A stretch of DNA of 64,000 nt from Pedobacter psychrotolerans (GTDB lineage Bacteria > Bacteroidota > Bacteroidia > Sphingobacteriales > Sphingobacteriaceae): NCBI RefSeq assembly GCF_004340665.1, contig NZ_SLWO01000001.1:808450-872449 (forward strand). Reading direction: 5' to 3'. Each line of letters opens with the position of its first letter. Position 1 is the first letter of the stretch. Made by a program: the position numbers and the translations under genes. The notes beneath the pieces were generated by a model, which was given only the letters and a program-made list of their open reading frames with translations, ran no database searches and was not told where the DNA came from. Positions 26,733 through 34,916 of the stretch are shown here, one piece after another.

Positions 26733-26948
26733 ATGGAATTCCCACACGAACTTAGAGAACATTATCCTGATCAAATTATTGAAGTGAGAGGTAATGCTGA
26801 TGCCTTAACAGTTATCTTAAATGCTGACGTAGATATTGAGAAGTTCAAAAATGAATTAAAAAAGAAATATGCACATTTAGATGAGCAGCAAATTCTTTTT
26901 ATTAAACATGAAAACAGGCAAGATTTTGAAAAGCTGGTGCTTAGTTAA
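26733..26948 (+). CDS. Small conserved-looking protein, function unknown
   Basis: A 71-residue soluble protein, MEFPHELREHYPDQIIEVRG onward, with a beta-alpha-beta-like alternation and a charged C-terminus. Codon use and composition match neighbouring genes. It stands alone between the hairpin at 26615-26653 and a PspC gene. I do not recognise a family. Confidence 0.55.
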   Translation: MEFPHELREHYPDQIIEVRGNADALTVILNADVDIEKFKNELKKKYAHLDEQQILFIKHENRQDFEKLVLS

Positions 26949-27077
26949 GCAATCATTTAATGTGGTTGTGTTATTCGTGCATTTTTACCCAAATATTATT
27001 GCTAAATTAGTATAGAATTGGCATAATATTGTTTGTTATTTATTGTTCTAGTGATTTAGATTTAAAATAAACTAAAA

Positions 27078-27296
27078 ATGTTTCAGAGAATCATAACCTA
27101 TTTCGAACAACAAAGTTTTGGTGTTTCTACTTATCTGGCTAGTATGCTGAACATGAGTACGGCTAAGGTTCGTTTGTTTTTTATTTACTCGTCATTTCTG
27201 GCGGTAGGCTTTCCTATACTAATTTATTTCCTAGCTGCAGTAGTTTTGGATATCCGAACTTACATGAAAAAAATACGGTTAAGAATCTGGGAGTAA
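27078..27296 (+). CDS. Short PspC-domain protein
   Basis: A 72-residue membrane protein that consists only of a PspC domain: a soluble helix-turn segment (GVSTYLASMLNMSTAKVRLFF) followed by a membrane helix (about 35-60, IYSSFLAVGFPILIYFLAAV) and a basic tail. PspC is the membrane sensor of the phage-shock response. The stand-alone short form is common in Bacteroidota, and its role there is unclear. No pspA/B partner is adjacent. Confidence 0.75.
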   Translation: MFQRIITYFEQQSFGVSTYLASMLNMSTAKVRLFFIYSSFLAVGFPILIYFLAAVVLDIRTYMKKIRLRIWE

Positions 27297-27424
27297 ATGA
27301 ATCCATTCTTTCTTAAAGAGAACTATCTTGCACTTGGCTATATATATTAGTCCAAAATCAATTCCATCAAGCGTTTGTTTGAAGTTAACAGAAACTTTTA
27401 TCTATCGGTTGGTGAGACGCCATA

Positions 27425-27552
27425 ATATTCGTAGGATTAATAGTAGTTTACACTATATAGCTATGATGAGAATTCCAATCCTAATTTAGGAGGGGCAGGG
27501 GTGGTTAGTCCTTTAGCAGTTTTCAATGGACAAATCATAATCTTCCGTACGA
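27425..27552. repeat. MITE-like element, diverged copy 2
   Basis: It shares with the 16.6-kb element the core CCTAATTTAGGAGGGG, the phrase GGTTAGTCNTTTAG and the right end AATCATNATCTTCCG, and has a recognisable left end TTCGTAGGATTAATAG. Terminal inversion is less perfect here. It fills most of the 314-bp gap between the PspC and ankyrin genes. Confidence 0.55.
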
Positions 27553-27610
27553 CTAAATTGATTACAAAATTTTGCGCTGTCTTTTCATTCCCATTTAGTC
27601 AATTAGGGAA

Positions 27611-28267
27611 TTAATCATCTTCTCTTAAGATTTCCGCGATTTCATTAAAGCCTTTTTCCGCGGCTAAATCCGCAGGTAGCTTTCCACCTTCCATTCTTAA
27701 GTTTACTTCGGCACCATGTTCCAATAAAAGAATGATCAATTCAATATTTCCTAATTGTGCTGCGGTGTGTAAAGGTGCCATGCCAGCTTTCTGACAAACA
27801 TTGGGATAAGCACCAGCATCCAAAAGCATTTTGCTGATTTGTAAATTATTTGAAGCTACAGCAGAATGTATGGGGAATACATTGAAGCCATTTTTAGAAG
27901 CGATGTTGACATCTGCACCTTTCATAACTAAAAACCTTGCCAATTCTTCATGTCCAAAATAACAGGCTAAGCCCAAAGGAGTAAAACCATCTTCAGAATA
28001 AGTATTTATACTCCCCGGGTTTTGAAAGATGAGTAAGCTTGCTGTATCAAATTTACCTACTGCACAAGCCTCAAATAGAGTTAAGTCATCTGTAAATTCC
28101 AGAATTAAATTAGCAATTTGCTGTTTCTTGTAGTAACATGCCAGTAATAATGGCGAAATATAATGGGAAGTATTTGTATTGGCTAATTGCGGATTTTGAA
28201 GCAAAATTTCTTTTACAGCCTGAAAATCGCCCTTCTCAATTTGTTCCTCCAGTTGTGCTATACTCAT
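27611..28267 (-). CDS. Ankyrin repeat protein
   Basis: A 218-residue protein of about six ankyrin repeats. The clearest are DGFTPLGLACYFGHEELARFL (about 93-113) and MAPLHTAAQLGNIELIILLL (about 163-182). There is no signal peptide, so it is probably a cytosolic protein-binding scaffold. Partner unknown. It is divergent from ftsK, with a 328-bp gap that holds a minus-strand terminator. Confidence 0.9.
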   Translation of the reverse strand: MSIAQLEEQIEKGDFQAVKEILLQNPQLANTNTSHYISPLLLACYYKKQQIANLILEFTDDLTLFEACAVGKFDTASLLIFQNPGSINTYSEDGFTPLGLACYFGHEELARFLVMKGADVNIASKNGFNVFPIHSAVASNNLQISKMLLDAGAYPNVCQKAGMAPLHTAAQLGNIELIILLLEHGAEVNLRMEGGKLPADLAAEKGFNEIAEILREDD

Positions 28268-28367
28268 GTAAGATAAATCTGATGTAAAAACTGATTTAAA
28301 TTAAGAAAAAATATGTGATTATCTAATGTATATAAATTGGTTTTATTTTATGCTGTGAAGGAATCAT

Positions 28368-28404
28368 AAAAAATCCCGTTTTAACCAAATGGGTAAAACG
28401 GGAT
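28368..28404 (-). terminator. Minus-strand terminator in the ankyrin-ftsK divergent gap
   Basis: ATCCCGTTTTA (28373-28383) pairs with TAAAACGGGAT (28394-28404), 11 bp with a 10-nt loop. On the minus strand it is followed by six T. No annotated minus-strand gene lies upstream of it, which implies a short minus-strand transcript starting between about 28410 and 28595. Confidence 0.65.
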
Positions 28405-28561
28405 AAAAACCTAAAACAAATCTCCTTCAATAGACTAAACGCACAACTTGTGTGTTGTTAAAATAATAGACAGGATTTTTTGTTGAGGGTTTAACCCGTC
28501 AATAAATCTTTTATTTAATTTATGGGGAATTTAAAATCACGATAGATACAACTATATATTT

Positions 28562-28569
28562 TATATTTG
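28562..28569 (+). promoter_or_regulatory. -7 box of ftsK
   Basis: TATATTTG, a perfect TAnnTTTG, lies 26 nt before the ftsK ATG. Confidence 0.5.
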
Positions 28570-28595
28570 TTCTTTAATTATTATTAGGATAGAAA

Positions 28596-31196
28596 ATGGC
28601 GGTAAGGGGAAACCAATTTAAAACCAACACATTCAGAGATAAAGGTGCTGAAAATGCATCAGGCAGGTCATCTTTTAATCGTCAGCCAAAAGAAAAACGA
28701 GAGTATTTGCCAAATTTCGATTTGCAGGATGGACGTGCTGTTAAAATTGCAGGCTTATTTTTCGTCATTCTTTCCTTATACTTTTTAATTGCCTTTACCT
28801 CTTATTTATTTACCTGGCAAGACGATCAGAGTTATGTGATTGACGCTAACGGTGGTTGGGGAAATTTATTTAAAACGGCAGAAGAACTGAAAGATGCCGG
28901 GGTAACCACGCCAATTGTTCAGAACTGGCTAGGGAAATTTGGTGCATTACTATCGCATCAGTTTATTTACGAGTGGTTCGGTATCGCCTCATTTTTATTT
29001 GTATTAGCCTTTTTTATTATCGGATACCGCTTATTGTTTAAAGTAAAAATACTGTCCATCTCAAAAACACTGGGTTATAGTTTTTTCTTTTTATTGTTTA
29101 TCTCTTTAACCTTAGGGTTTGCACATAGTTTTTGGGCAGAATCTCCCCACTATGTAGAAGGCGAATTTGGTTACTGGAGTAATAAGCTATTGGCTGCACA
29201 AATTGGTGCTGCGGGTGTAGCGGGTTTAATTGCCTTTGCTGGATTAACCATTTTAATTATTGCCTATAACATTGATTTCAAATTTCCGGAGCGTAAAGAA
29301 AAAGAAGTATACCTAGATAACGAAACACCTGATTTTGTAAATGAGGTAAGAGAAAAATTTGCGAACAAAAGGGAAGCAGCTGAAGATTTTTCAACACCTG
29401 TTGAATTCCCTGTAAGAGAAAAACCGATTTCAGGTAGCGAAAGAAAACAGCAGAATGTTGTTTTACAACCCAGCAGATTTGAGCACCAGGAGATTGAAGA
29501 AACGGTGATTGCTCCGGTGGTGTTATCCCCAATGGCAACCAATTTACCTATTGTAAGCTCCGTTGCTGAATCAATGCCCTTAACTGTAGAGCCTGTAATA
29601 GAGGAAGAAAAAGAGCCTGTTTTTACCATCGAAAAAACGGAAGAAGATAAAAAATCGGATGATCTGGTAGAGCAGTTTGGTAATTATGATGAGAAATTAG
29701 ATCTGTCTGGTTACAGGTATCCTACTGTAGATTTATTAGAAAATTATGGCACCAATAAGATTTCTGTCAATGCAGAAGAACTGGAAGCCAATAAAAATAA
29801 GATTGTAGAAACCCTTAATCATTATAATATTGAAATCGATAAGATTAAGGCTACTATCGGTCCAACGGTTACACTTTATGAAATTATTCCGGCGCCAGGC
29901 GTTCGGATTTCGAAGATTAAAAACCTGGAAGATGACATTGCGCTCTCTCTAGCAGCACTGGGTATCCGGATTATTGCACCAATGCCCGGAAAAGGAACCA
30001 TTGGGATCGAAGTTCCAAATCAACACCCGGAAATGGTGCCGATGCGCAGCATTTTAAACACAGAAAAATGGACTTCCAATACCATGGATTTACCAATTGC
30101 TTTAGGTAAAACCATTAGTAATGAAGTGTTTATTGCAGATTTAGCAAAAATGCCTCACTTGCTGGTTGCCGGTGCTACTGGTCAGGGTAAATCGGTAGGG
30201 ATTAATGCGATTCTGGTCTCCCTTTTATTTAAAAAACATCCGGCACAATTAAAATTTGTACTGGTTGATCCAAAGAAAGTAGAATTAACTTTATTTAATA
30301 GAATCGAGCGTCACTTCCTCGCGAAGTTACCAGGAGAGGCTGATGCGATTATCACTGATACCAAAAAGGTGGTCAATACCTTAAATTCGCTTTGTATTGA
30401 GATGGATCAGCGTTATGATTTATTGAAAGATGCACAGGTTCGAAATCTTAAAGAGTATAATGATAAATTCATCAAACGGAAGTTAAATCCAAATAACGGA
30501 CACCGTTTCTTGCCTTTTATTGTGTTGGTGGTGGATGAGTTTGCCGATTTAATGATGACTGCTGGTAAGGAGGTTGAAGCGCCAATTGCCCGTTTGGCAC
30601 AGTTGGCCCGAGCCATTGGAATTCACTTGGTTTTGGCCACTCAGCGTCCATCGGTTAATATTATTACAGGTACCATTAAAGCCAATTTCCCGGCCAGGCT
30701 AGCCTTCAGGGTTTTATCCAAAATTGATTCGCGTACTATTCTAGATAGTGGTGGTGCAGATCAGCTGATTGGTCGAGGTGATATGCTTTTATCAACAGGT
30801 AGCGACTTAATCCGCCTACAGTGTGCCTTTGTTGATACACCAGAGGTAGACCGGATCTCTGAATTTATCGGTAACCAACGTGGTTATGCAGATGCTTATC
30901 AACTTCCGGAATATATTGATGAGGCTGGGGAAGGTAGTAAGGCCGATTTTGATCCAAATGAACGTGACAAATTCTTTGAAGACGCTGCAAGACTGATTGT
31001 AATGCATCAACAAGGTTCTACATCGCTTATTCAGCGTAAACTGAAATTGGGTTATAACCGTGCAGGACGGATTATTGATCAATTGGAAGCTGCCGGTATT
31101 GTTGGTCCTTTCGAAGGGAGTAAAGCCCGCGAGGTTTTATATCCTGATGAATATTCTTTGGAACAATTCTTGAATGATATGAAGAGCAAAGATTAG
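28596..31196 (+). CDS. ftsK: DNA translocase FtsK
   Basis: An 866-residue septum-located DNA pump that clears chromosome termini at division. Four membrane helices lie in the first 230 residues, then an acidic linker (about 240-370), shorter than in E. coli. The motor follows, with Walker A GATGQGKS at 526-533 and Walker B VVDEFADLM (about 643-651). The C-terminal winged-helix gamma domain (SLIQRKLKLGYNRAGRIIDQL) reads KOPS-like sequences. A LolA-like gene follows after 59 nt, an order conserved in Bacteroidota. Confidence 0.97.
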   Translation: MAVRGNQFKTNTFRDKGAENASGRSSFNRQPKEKREYLPNFDLQDGRAVKIAGLFFVILSLYFLIAFTSYLFTWQDDQSYVIDANGGWGNLFKTAEELKDAGVTTPIVQNWLGKFGALLSHQFIYEWFGIASFLFVLAFFIIGYRLLFKVKILSISKTLGYSFFFLLFISLTLGFAHSFWAESPHYVEGEFGYWSNKLLAAQIGAAGVAGLIAFAGLTILIIAYNIDFKFPERKEKEVYLDNETPDFVNEVREKFANKREAAEDFSTPVEFPVREKPISGSERKQQNVVLQPSRFEHQEIEETVIAPVVLSPMATNLPIVSSVAESMPLTVEPVIEEEKEPVFTIEKTEEDKKSDDLVEQFGNYDEKLDLSGYRYPTVDLLENYGTNKISVNAEELEANKNKIVETLNHYNIEIDKIKATIGPTVTLYEIIPAPGVRISKIKNLEDDIALSLAALGIRIIAPMPGKGTIGIEVPNQHPEMVPMRSILNTEKWTSNTMDLPIALGKTISNEVFIADLAKMPHLLVAGATGQGKSVGINAILVSLLFKKHPAQLKFVLVDPKKVELTLFNRIERHFLAKLPGEADAIITDTKKVVNTLNSLCIEMDQRYDLLKDAQVRNLKEYNDKFIKRKLNPNNGHRFLPFIVLVVDEFADLMMTAGKEVEAPIARLAQLARAIGIHLVLATQRPSVNIITGTIKANFPARLAFRVLSKIDSRTILDSGGADQLIGRGDMLLSTGSDLIRLQCAFVDTPEVDRISEFIGNQRGYADAYQLPEYIDEAGEGSKADFDPNERDKFFEDAARLIVMHQQGSTSLIQRKLKLGYNRAGRIIDQLEAAGIVGPFEGSKAREVLYPDEYSLEQFLNDMKSKD

Positions 31197-31255
31197 ATTA
31201 AACCAATCGTAAAGAATCTACTCTTACCTTTCAATTAGAATTTAAAAAACACAAA

Positions 31256-31906
31256 ATGAAGAAATTAATTTCAGCAGTAATGGTTGTTGTTGCTTTTACA
31301 ACATCAACCTATGCGCAGACTGATGCCAAGGCTAAAGCAATTTTAGCAGAAGTAAGTAAAAAGTATAAATCGTATAATATTGTTAAAACAGATTTTTCAT
31401 TCACTTTAGATAATCCGAAAGCTAAGATTAAAGAAACACAGCAAGGTACTTTATATGTTAAAGCCAATTCAAATAAATATAAAGTGGCGATGACCAATCA
31501 GGAATTATTCAGTGATGGTAAAAGCCAATGGACTTATCTTAAAAAAGATAAAGAAGTTCAGGTAAGTAATGTTGATAACAGTAGCGATGCCATTAATCCT
31601 GCTAAAATCTTTACCGTTTATGAAAAAGGTTTCAAATACATTTACACTGGTGAACAAAAAGCAGGTGCAAAAACTTATCAAATGATAGACCTAACACCAG
31701 TTGATACTAAAAAATCAATCTTTAAGGTTCGTTTAAGTATTGATAAAGCAGCTAAGCAAATCGCGAATGTTGTTTTATTTGATAAAAACGGAAACAAATA
31801 CACCTATAACGTAAAAACTTTTTCACCTAACGTAAATATCCCAGAAACTACTTTTGCTTTTGATGCAAAGAAATATCCTGGTGTTGAGGTAGTAGATTTA
31901 AGATAA
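31256..31906 (+). CDS. LolA-like outer membrane lipoprotein carrier
   Basis: A 216-residue exported protein with a signal peptide (about 1-20, ending TYAQ) and the LolA/LolB beta-sheet pattern (KYKSYNIVKTDFSFTLDNP, GTLYVKANSNKYKVAM, QWTYLKKDKEVQVSNV). LolA carries lipoproteins across the periplasm. Bacteroidota often encode several paralogues, so the exact role is not certain. It is likely co-transcribed with ftsK and followed by a strong terminator. Confidence 0.88.
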   Translation: MKKLISAVMVVVAFTTSTYAQTDAKAKAILAEVSKKYKSYNIVKTDFSFTLDNPKAKIKETQQGTLYVKANSNKYKVAMTNQELFSDGKSQWTYLKKDKEVQVSNVDNSSDAINPAKIFTVYEKGFKYIYTGEQKAGAKTYQMIDLTPVDTKKSIFKVRLSIDKAAKQIANVVLFDKNGNKYTYNVKTFSPNVNIPETTFAFDAKKYPGVEVVDLR

Positions 31907-31944
31907 TAGATAACACATGGGGCGCATTATTTCTGTGCTCATAT

Positions 31945-31987
31945 AAAAAGCGATTTAATCAGGATGTTTCCTGTTAAATCGCTTTTT
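31945..31987 (+). terminator. Terminator after the LolA-like gene
   Basis: AAAAAGCGATTTAA (31945-31958) pairs with TTAAATCGCTTTTT (31974-31987), followed by more T. It closes the ftsK-LolA transcript. Confidence 0.88.
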
Positions 31988-32174
31988 TTTATATCCATCG
32001 CTTCATCTTTATTCTTGTTCCCTGTAATTGAGTATATCAGGTATTTCAATTTTGTAATTTTAGTTGTTTTTTAGTTACGGGAACGATTGCACAGATATAT
32101 ATGATTTATTATACATTATTGTAGTTTAATAATTAATTTCATAACTATTAATAACCAAATATAAATCTAAAATT

Positions 32175-33077
32175 ATGAAAAAGAACTCAGGTATTCTCGT
32201 ACTCGGGATGGCTATTGCATTGTTCGGATGCAAGAAAGACAAAACTACTATTGCTGAAGTTGCAGATGGTCAATCTATCGTTCAGCCAAACAAATTAGGA
32301 CTTGCAGCCGCAGCTGTAAGTTCAACAGTAACCACTGAGGCTGCATTAAAATCAGCCATAGCAAATGCGCAACCAGGCGATGTCATTACGGTAAGTGGCA
32401 CGATCTATCTAACCAGCACACTTCAATTGTTGAAAAACGGTACATCAGGTTCCAAGATTAATTTTACCGGAGGCATACTGGATTGTTCTGGAATTTCTGG
32501 TGCCAACTGGGGTGTTAAAGTAAATGGAAGTTATTGGAATATTACCAATATGACCATTAGAAATGCACCTGACTGTGGTATTGTGTTCCAAACAGGCGGT
32601 TACAACTATGTAAATAAGGTAACTACCTACGGCAATAAGGATTCTGGATTACAAATTTACAATGGCGGACACCACAATAGCATTAACAATTCTACCTCAT
32701 ATGATAATTATGATGTGGCCAATGGAGGTGAAAATGCAGATGGATATGCTTGTAAATTGTCTGCTGGTGCTGGTAATCAGTTCAATTCCTGCAATGCCTA
32801 CCATAATTCTGATGATGGTTGGGATTTATATGGACAGCCTTATACAGTGGTGATGAACAATTGTACGGCCACCAATAATGGTTATGGTACCAATGGTGAT
32901 GGAAATGGTTTCAAGTTGGGTAGTGCCGGACAAAATGTTGCACATACCGTTACCAATTGTACTGCCAGCAATAACAAAGGAAGTGGTTATGATGGAAATG
33001 GAAACACAGGACACATCACCACTACAGGCAGCGGTGGCTCTGGTAATGTAAAAGGACTTTTTAACCGAATTAACTAA
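32175..33077 (+). CDS. Right-handed beta-helix lipoprotein, family-9 pectate-lyase-like
   Basis: A 300-residue lipoprotein (lipobox LFGC, Cys19). The body is a parallel beta-helix, with repeats rich in Asn/Gly. The blocks GGENADGYACKL, NSDDGWDLY and GDGNGFKLGS, spaced about 30-40 residues apart, are the pattern of polysaccharide-lyase family 9, whose Asp cluster binds calcium and whose Lys acts as base. It probably cleaves a uronic-acid polymer at the cell surface. It lacks the extra C-terminal modules of larger members, and there is no SusC/SusD or sugar operon nearby, so it is not part of a visible utilisation locus. Confidence 0.8.
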   Translation: MKKNSGILVLGMAIALFGCKKDKTTIAEVADGQSIVQPNKLGLAAAAVSSTVTTEAALKSAIANAQPGDVITVSGTIYLTSTLQLLKNGTSGSKINFTGGILDCSGISGANWGVKVNGSYWNITNMTIRNAPDCGIVFQTGGYNYVNKVTTYGNKDSGLQIYNGGHHNSINNSTSYDNYDVANGGENADGYACKLSAGAGNQFNSCNAYHNSDDGWDLYGQPYTVVMNNCTATNNGYGTNGDGNGFKLGSAGQNVAHTVTNCTASNNKGSGYDGNGNTGHITTTGSGGSGNVKGLFNRIN

Positions 33078-33093
33078 AATCGCGCTCTTACTT

Positions 33094-33123
33094 AAAGGTT
33101 CAGTTGGAAACAGCTGAACCTTT
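33094..33123 (+). terminator. Terminator after the lyase-like gene
   Basis: AAAGGTTCAG (33094-33103) pairs with CTGAACCTTT (33114-33123), followed by T run. Confidence 0.85.
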
Positions 33124-33279
33124 TTCTATTAAGGTGATTTAATTTTTGTGAAGCAGATGCATTAATTTTTCTTTTAGCTATCGGATAGATATTGGCTATT
33201 TCTCGTATTCATCTGATGACTATTCCCTCATTTAGGTAAAAAAATCAGCTCGTCTTTATGAATGCTCCACAGATTTCTC

Positions 33280-33287
33280 TAAGTTTG
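33280..33287 (+). promoter_or_regulatory. -7 box directly before the 90-aa gene
   Basis: TAAGTTTG, a perfect TAnnTTTG, ends 5 nt before the ATG at 33293, predicting a leaderless message. Confidence 0.55.
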
Positions 33288-33292
33288 TTCCA

Positions 33293-33565
33293 ATGTCGCT
33301 GCCCTTAACCAATCACTCATTAGAGAAATTAGAGCAATTGCTTTTGGCGATGGGTTTTAAAGTTCGTTATGAGAAGGGGAACTTTAAAACAGGTGCTTGC
33401 CTGCTTGAGCACAATAGGGTTATTGTGGTGAATAAGTTTTCAAATTTAGAAGGTAAAATTGCGGCACTGGTCACGCTGATTAAGCAAACCAATCCGGATG
33501 AAAACCTTTTAGATGACAAGCAAAGACAGTTTTTTCATTCTTTACAACAAATGGAGTTATTTTGA
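33293..33565 (+). CDS. Small conserved protein next to MBL hydrolase, unknown function
   Basis: A 90-residue soluble protein with the pattern helix, strand (FKVRYEKGNFKTGACLLEHN), strand (RVIVVNKFSNLEGK) and helices. It begins LTNHSLEKLEQLLLAMGFKV. The arrangement directly before a PhnP-like MBL hydrolase (next ATG 49 nt on) is one I recall from other Bacteroidota, which suggests a functional link, but no role is known. The start is fixed by the adjoining -7 box. Confidence 0.65.
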   Translation: MSLPLTNHSLEKLEQLLLAMGFKVRYEKGNFKTGACLLEHNRVIVVNKFSNLEGKIAALVTLIKQTNPDENLLDDKQRQFFHSLQQMELF

Positions 33566-33614
33566 TCACTATAGAAAGAGCAAATTACATATCAGAAAAG
33601 GAGGGTTTTTTACA

Positions 33615-34379
33615 ATGAAGATCACTTTCTTAGGGACGGGTACTTCACAAGGAGTCCCGGTAATTGCTTGTAATTGTGAAGTTTGTTTATCTCCGGATAG
33701 AAAAAACAATCGGTTGAGAACATCTATTTTAGTTGAACTGGCTGATAAAACCATTGTAGTAGATAGTGGGCCAGATTTTCGATACCAGCTTTTGCGTGAG
33801 CAGGTAAAAGATTTAGATGCTGTTCTCTTCACGCATGAACATAAAGATCATATTGCCGGTTTGGATGATATTCGTCCGTTCAATTACCTGCTGCAAAAAG
33901 TGATTGATGTGTATGCTACAGATAGGGTTCAAACTGCTTTAAAGCGTGAGTTCTATTATATTTTTGCAGATACGAAGTATCATGGTTTACCTCAAATTAA
34001 CCTGCATACTGTAACTAATGGAGAAAACTTTCTGATAGGCGAAAATACGATTATTTCTTTTGAAGTGATGCACCATCTATTGCCGATAACAGGCTATCGG
34101 ATAGGTGATTTTACTTATATTACAGACGCTAAAACCATTCCTGATCAATCTTTTGAGGTAATAAAGGGCACTAAAGTTTTGGTGATTAATGCTTTGCAAA
34201 AGGAACCGCATATCTCTCATTTTACATTAAGTGAAGCAATTGCTTTTGCAGAAAAAGTGGGTGCAGAAACCACGTACATTACACACATCAGTCATAATTT
34301 AGGTTTGCACGAAGAAGTTGAAAAGGAATTACCTGCCAACATCAGACTGGCTTATGATGGTTTAAAAATTGAATTGTAG
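33615..34379 (+). CDS. MBL-fold metallo-hydrolase, PhnP/RNase Z-like
   Basis: A 254-residue metallo-beta-lactamase-fold enzyme. The metal-binding motif HEHKDH is at 74-79 (HxHxDH). The N-terminus KITFLGTGTSQGVPVIACNC with CNCEVC is typical of the PhnP-type phosphodiesterases that cleave cyclic phosphates. The rest of the metal ligands (MHHLLP, ITDAK, THISHNLG) are in place. The ATG at 33615 gives the family start; an upstream in-frame codon at 33513 lies inside the previous gene. Confidence 0.9.
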   Translation: MKITFLGTGTSQGVPVIACNCEVCLSPDRKNNRLRTSILVELADKTIVVDSGPDFRYQLLREQVKDLDAVLFTHEHKDHIAGLDDIRPFNYLLQKVIDVYATDRVQTALKREFYYIFADTKYHGLPQINLHTVTNGENFLIGENTIISFEVMHHLLPITGYRIGDFTYITDAKTIPDQSFEVIKGTKVLVINALQKEPHISHFTLSEAIAFAEKVGAETTYITHISHNLGLHEEVEKELPANIRLAYDGLKIEL

Positions 34380-34442
34380 GAACTGTTTATTTGCAGGTTT
34401 AAATAATTTTCTGATTCCTATTTCTAACGTGCAAAATTAAAT

Positions 34443-34450
34443 TATATTTG
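34443..34450 (+). promoter_or_regulatory. -7 box of the tRNA-Leu gene
   Basis: TATATTTG, a perfect TAnnTTTG, ends 8 nt before the first base of the tRNA. Confidence 0.6.
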
Positions 34451-34458
34451 CATCATAA

Positions 34459-34542
34459 ACTCAGGTGGCGAAATTGGTAGACGCACCAGCTTGAGGGGCT
34501 GGCGCCTGTATGGGTGTGGGAGTTCGAATCTCCTCTTGAGTA
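34459..34542 (+). tRNA. tRNA-Leu (anticodon GAG)
   Basis: An 84-nt class II tRNA. The acceptor arms ACTCAGG and CTTGAGT pair with one G-U. The anticodon stem CCAGC/GCTGG encloses the loop TTGAGGG, giving anticodon GAG, which reads CUC and CUU. A long variable arm and a T-loop TTCGAAT follow. CCA is not encoded. It has its own promoter and terminator. Accessory genes begin directly downstream. Confidence 0.95.
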
Positions 34543-34546
34543 CGAT

Positions 34547-34573
34547 AAAAGCTTCGGTTCTACCGAAGCTTTT
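34547..34573 (+). terminator. tRNA-Leu terminator
   Basis: AAAAGCTTCGGT and ACCGAAGCTTTT form a perfect 12-bp stem with a 3-nt loop, followed by T residues. Confidence 0.92.
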
Positions 34574-34644
34574 TTGTTTGTTTATGGCTTTAGTCTATAT
34601 CCTTTTTTTCTGAAAAATTAATTTGTTTTTATACCAGAAGTTGT

Positions 34645-34912
34645 TTGGGTTTAGCTGAATGGCTAAATGAATATTTGCAGGGTATTTATGCTGACAGTTC
34701 TACAAAAAAAGCTAGCGATTGGTTAACGGATCGAAAACTCAGGAGCTGCATTGATTTTTTAGATTATCTCACTATCTTAGAAGGTAAAGCATTTGACCAG
34801 AAAAACCTTTGTCGCCTTAAACGGATATTTAAAAGATAAACCGAATGTAGCGTTAGTATCATGGCCAGATTATGCTAATCATTGGATAAAAAAAAACACA
34901 AATCTAAATTGA
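34645..34912 (+). pseudogene. Frameshifted small gene after tRNA-Leu
   Basis: Two overlapping frames read like one protein of about 90 residues. The first (from about 34645) ends ...DFLDYLTILEGKAFDQK, then the +1 frame continues KTFVALNGYLKDKPNVALVS and PDYANHWIKK to a TGA at 34910-34912. The switch lies at the A run 34801-34805. No ATG start is present in the first frame. I do not recognise the family. It is probably a decayed gene; a sequencing error or programmed shift is possible. Confidence 0.45.
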
Positions 34913-34916
34913 CGCT

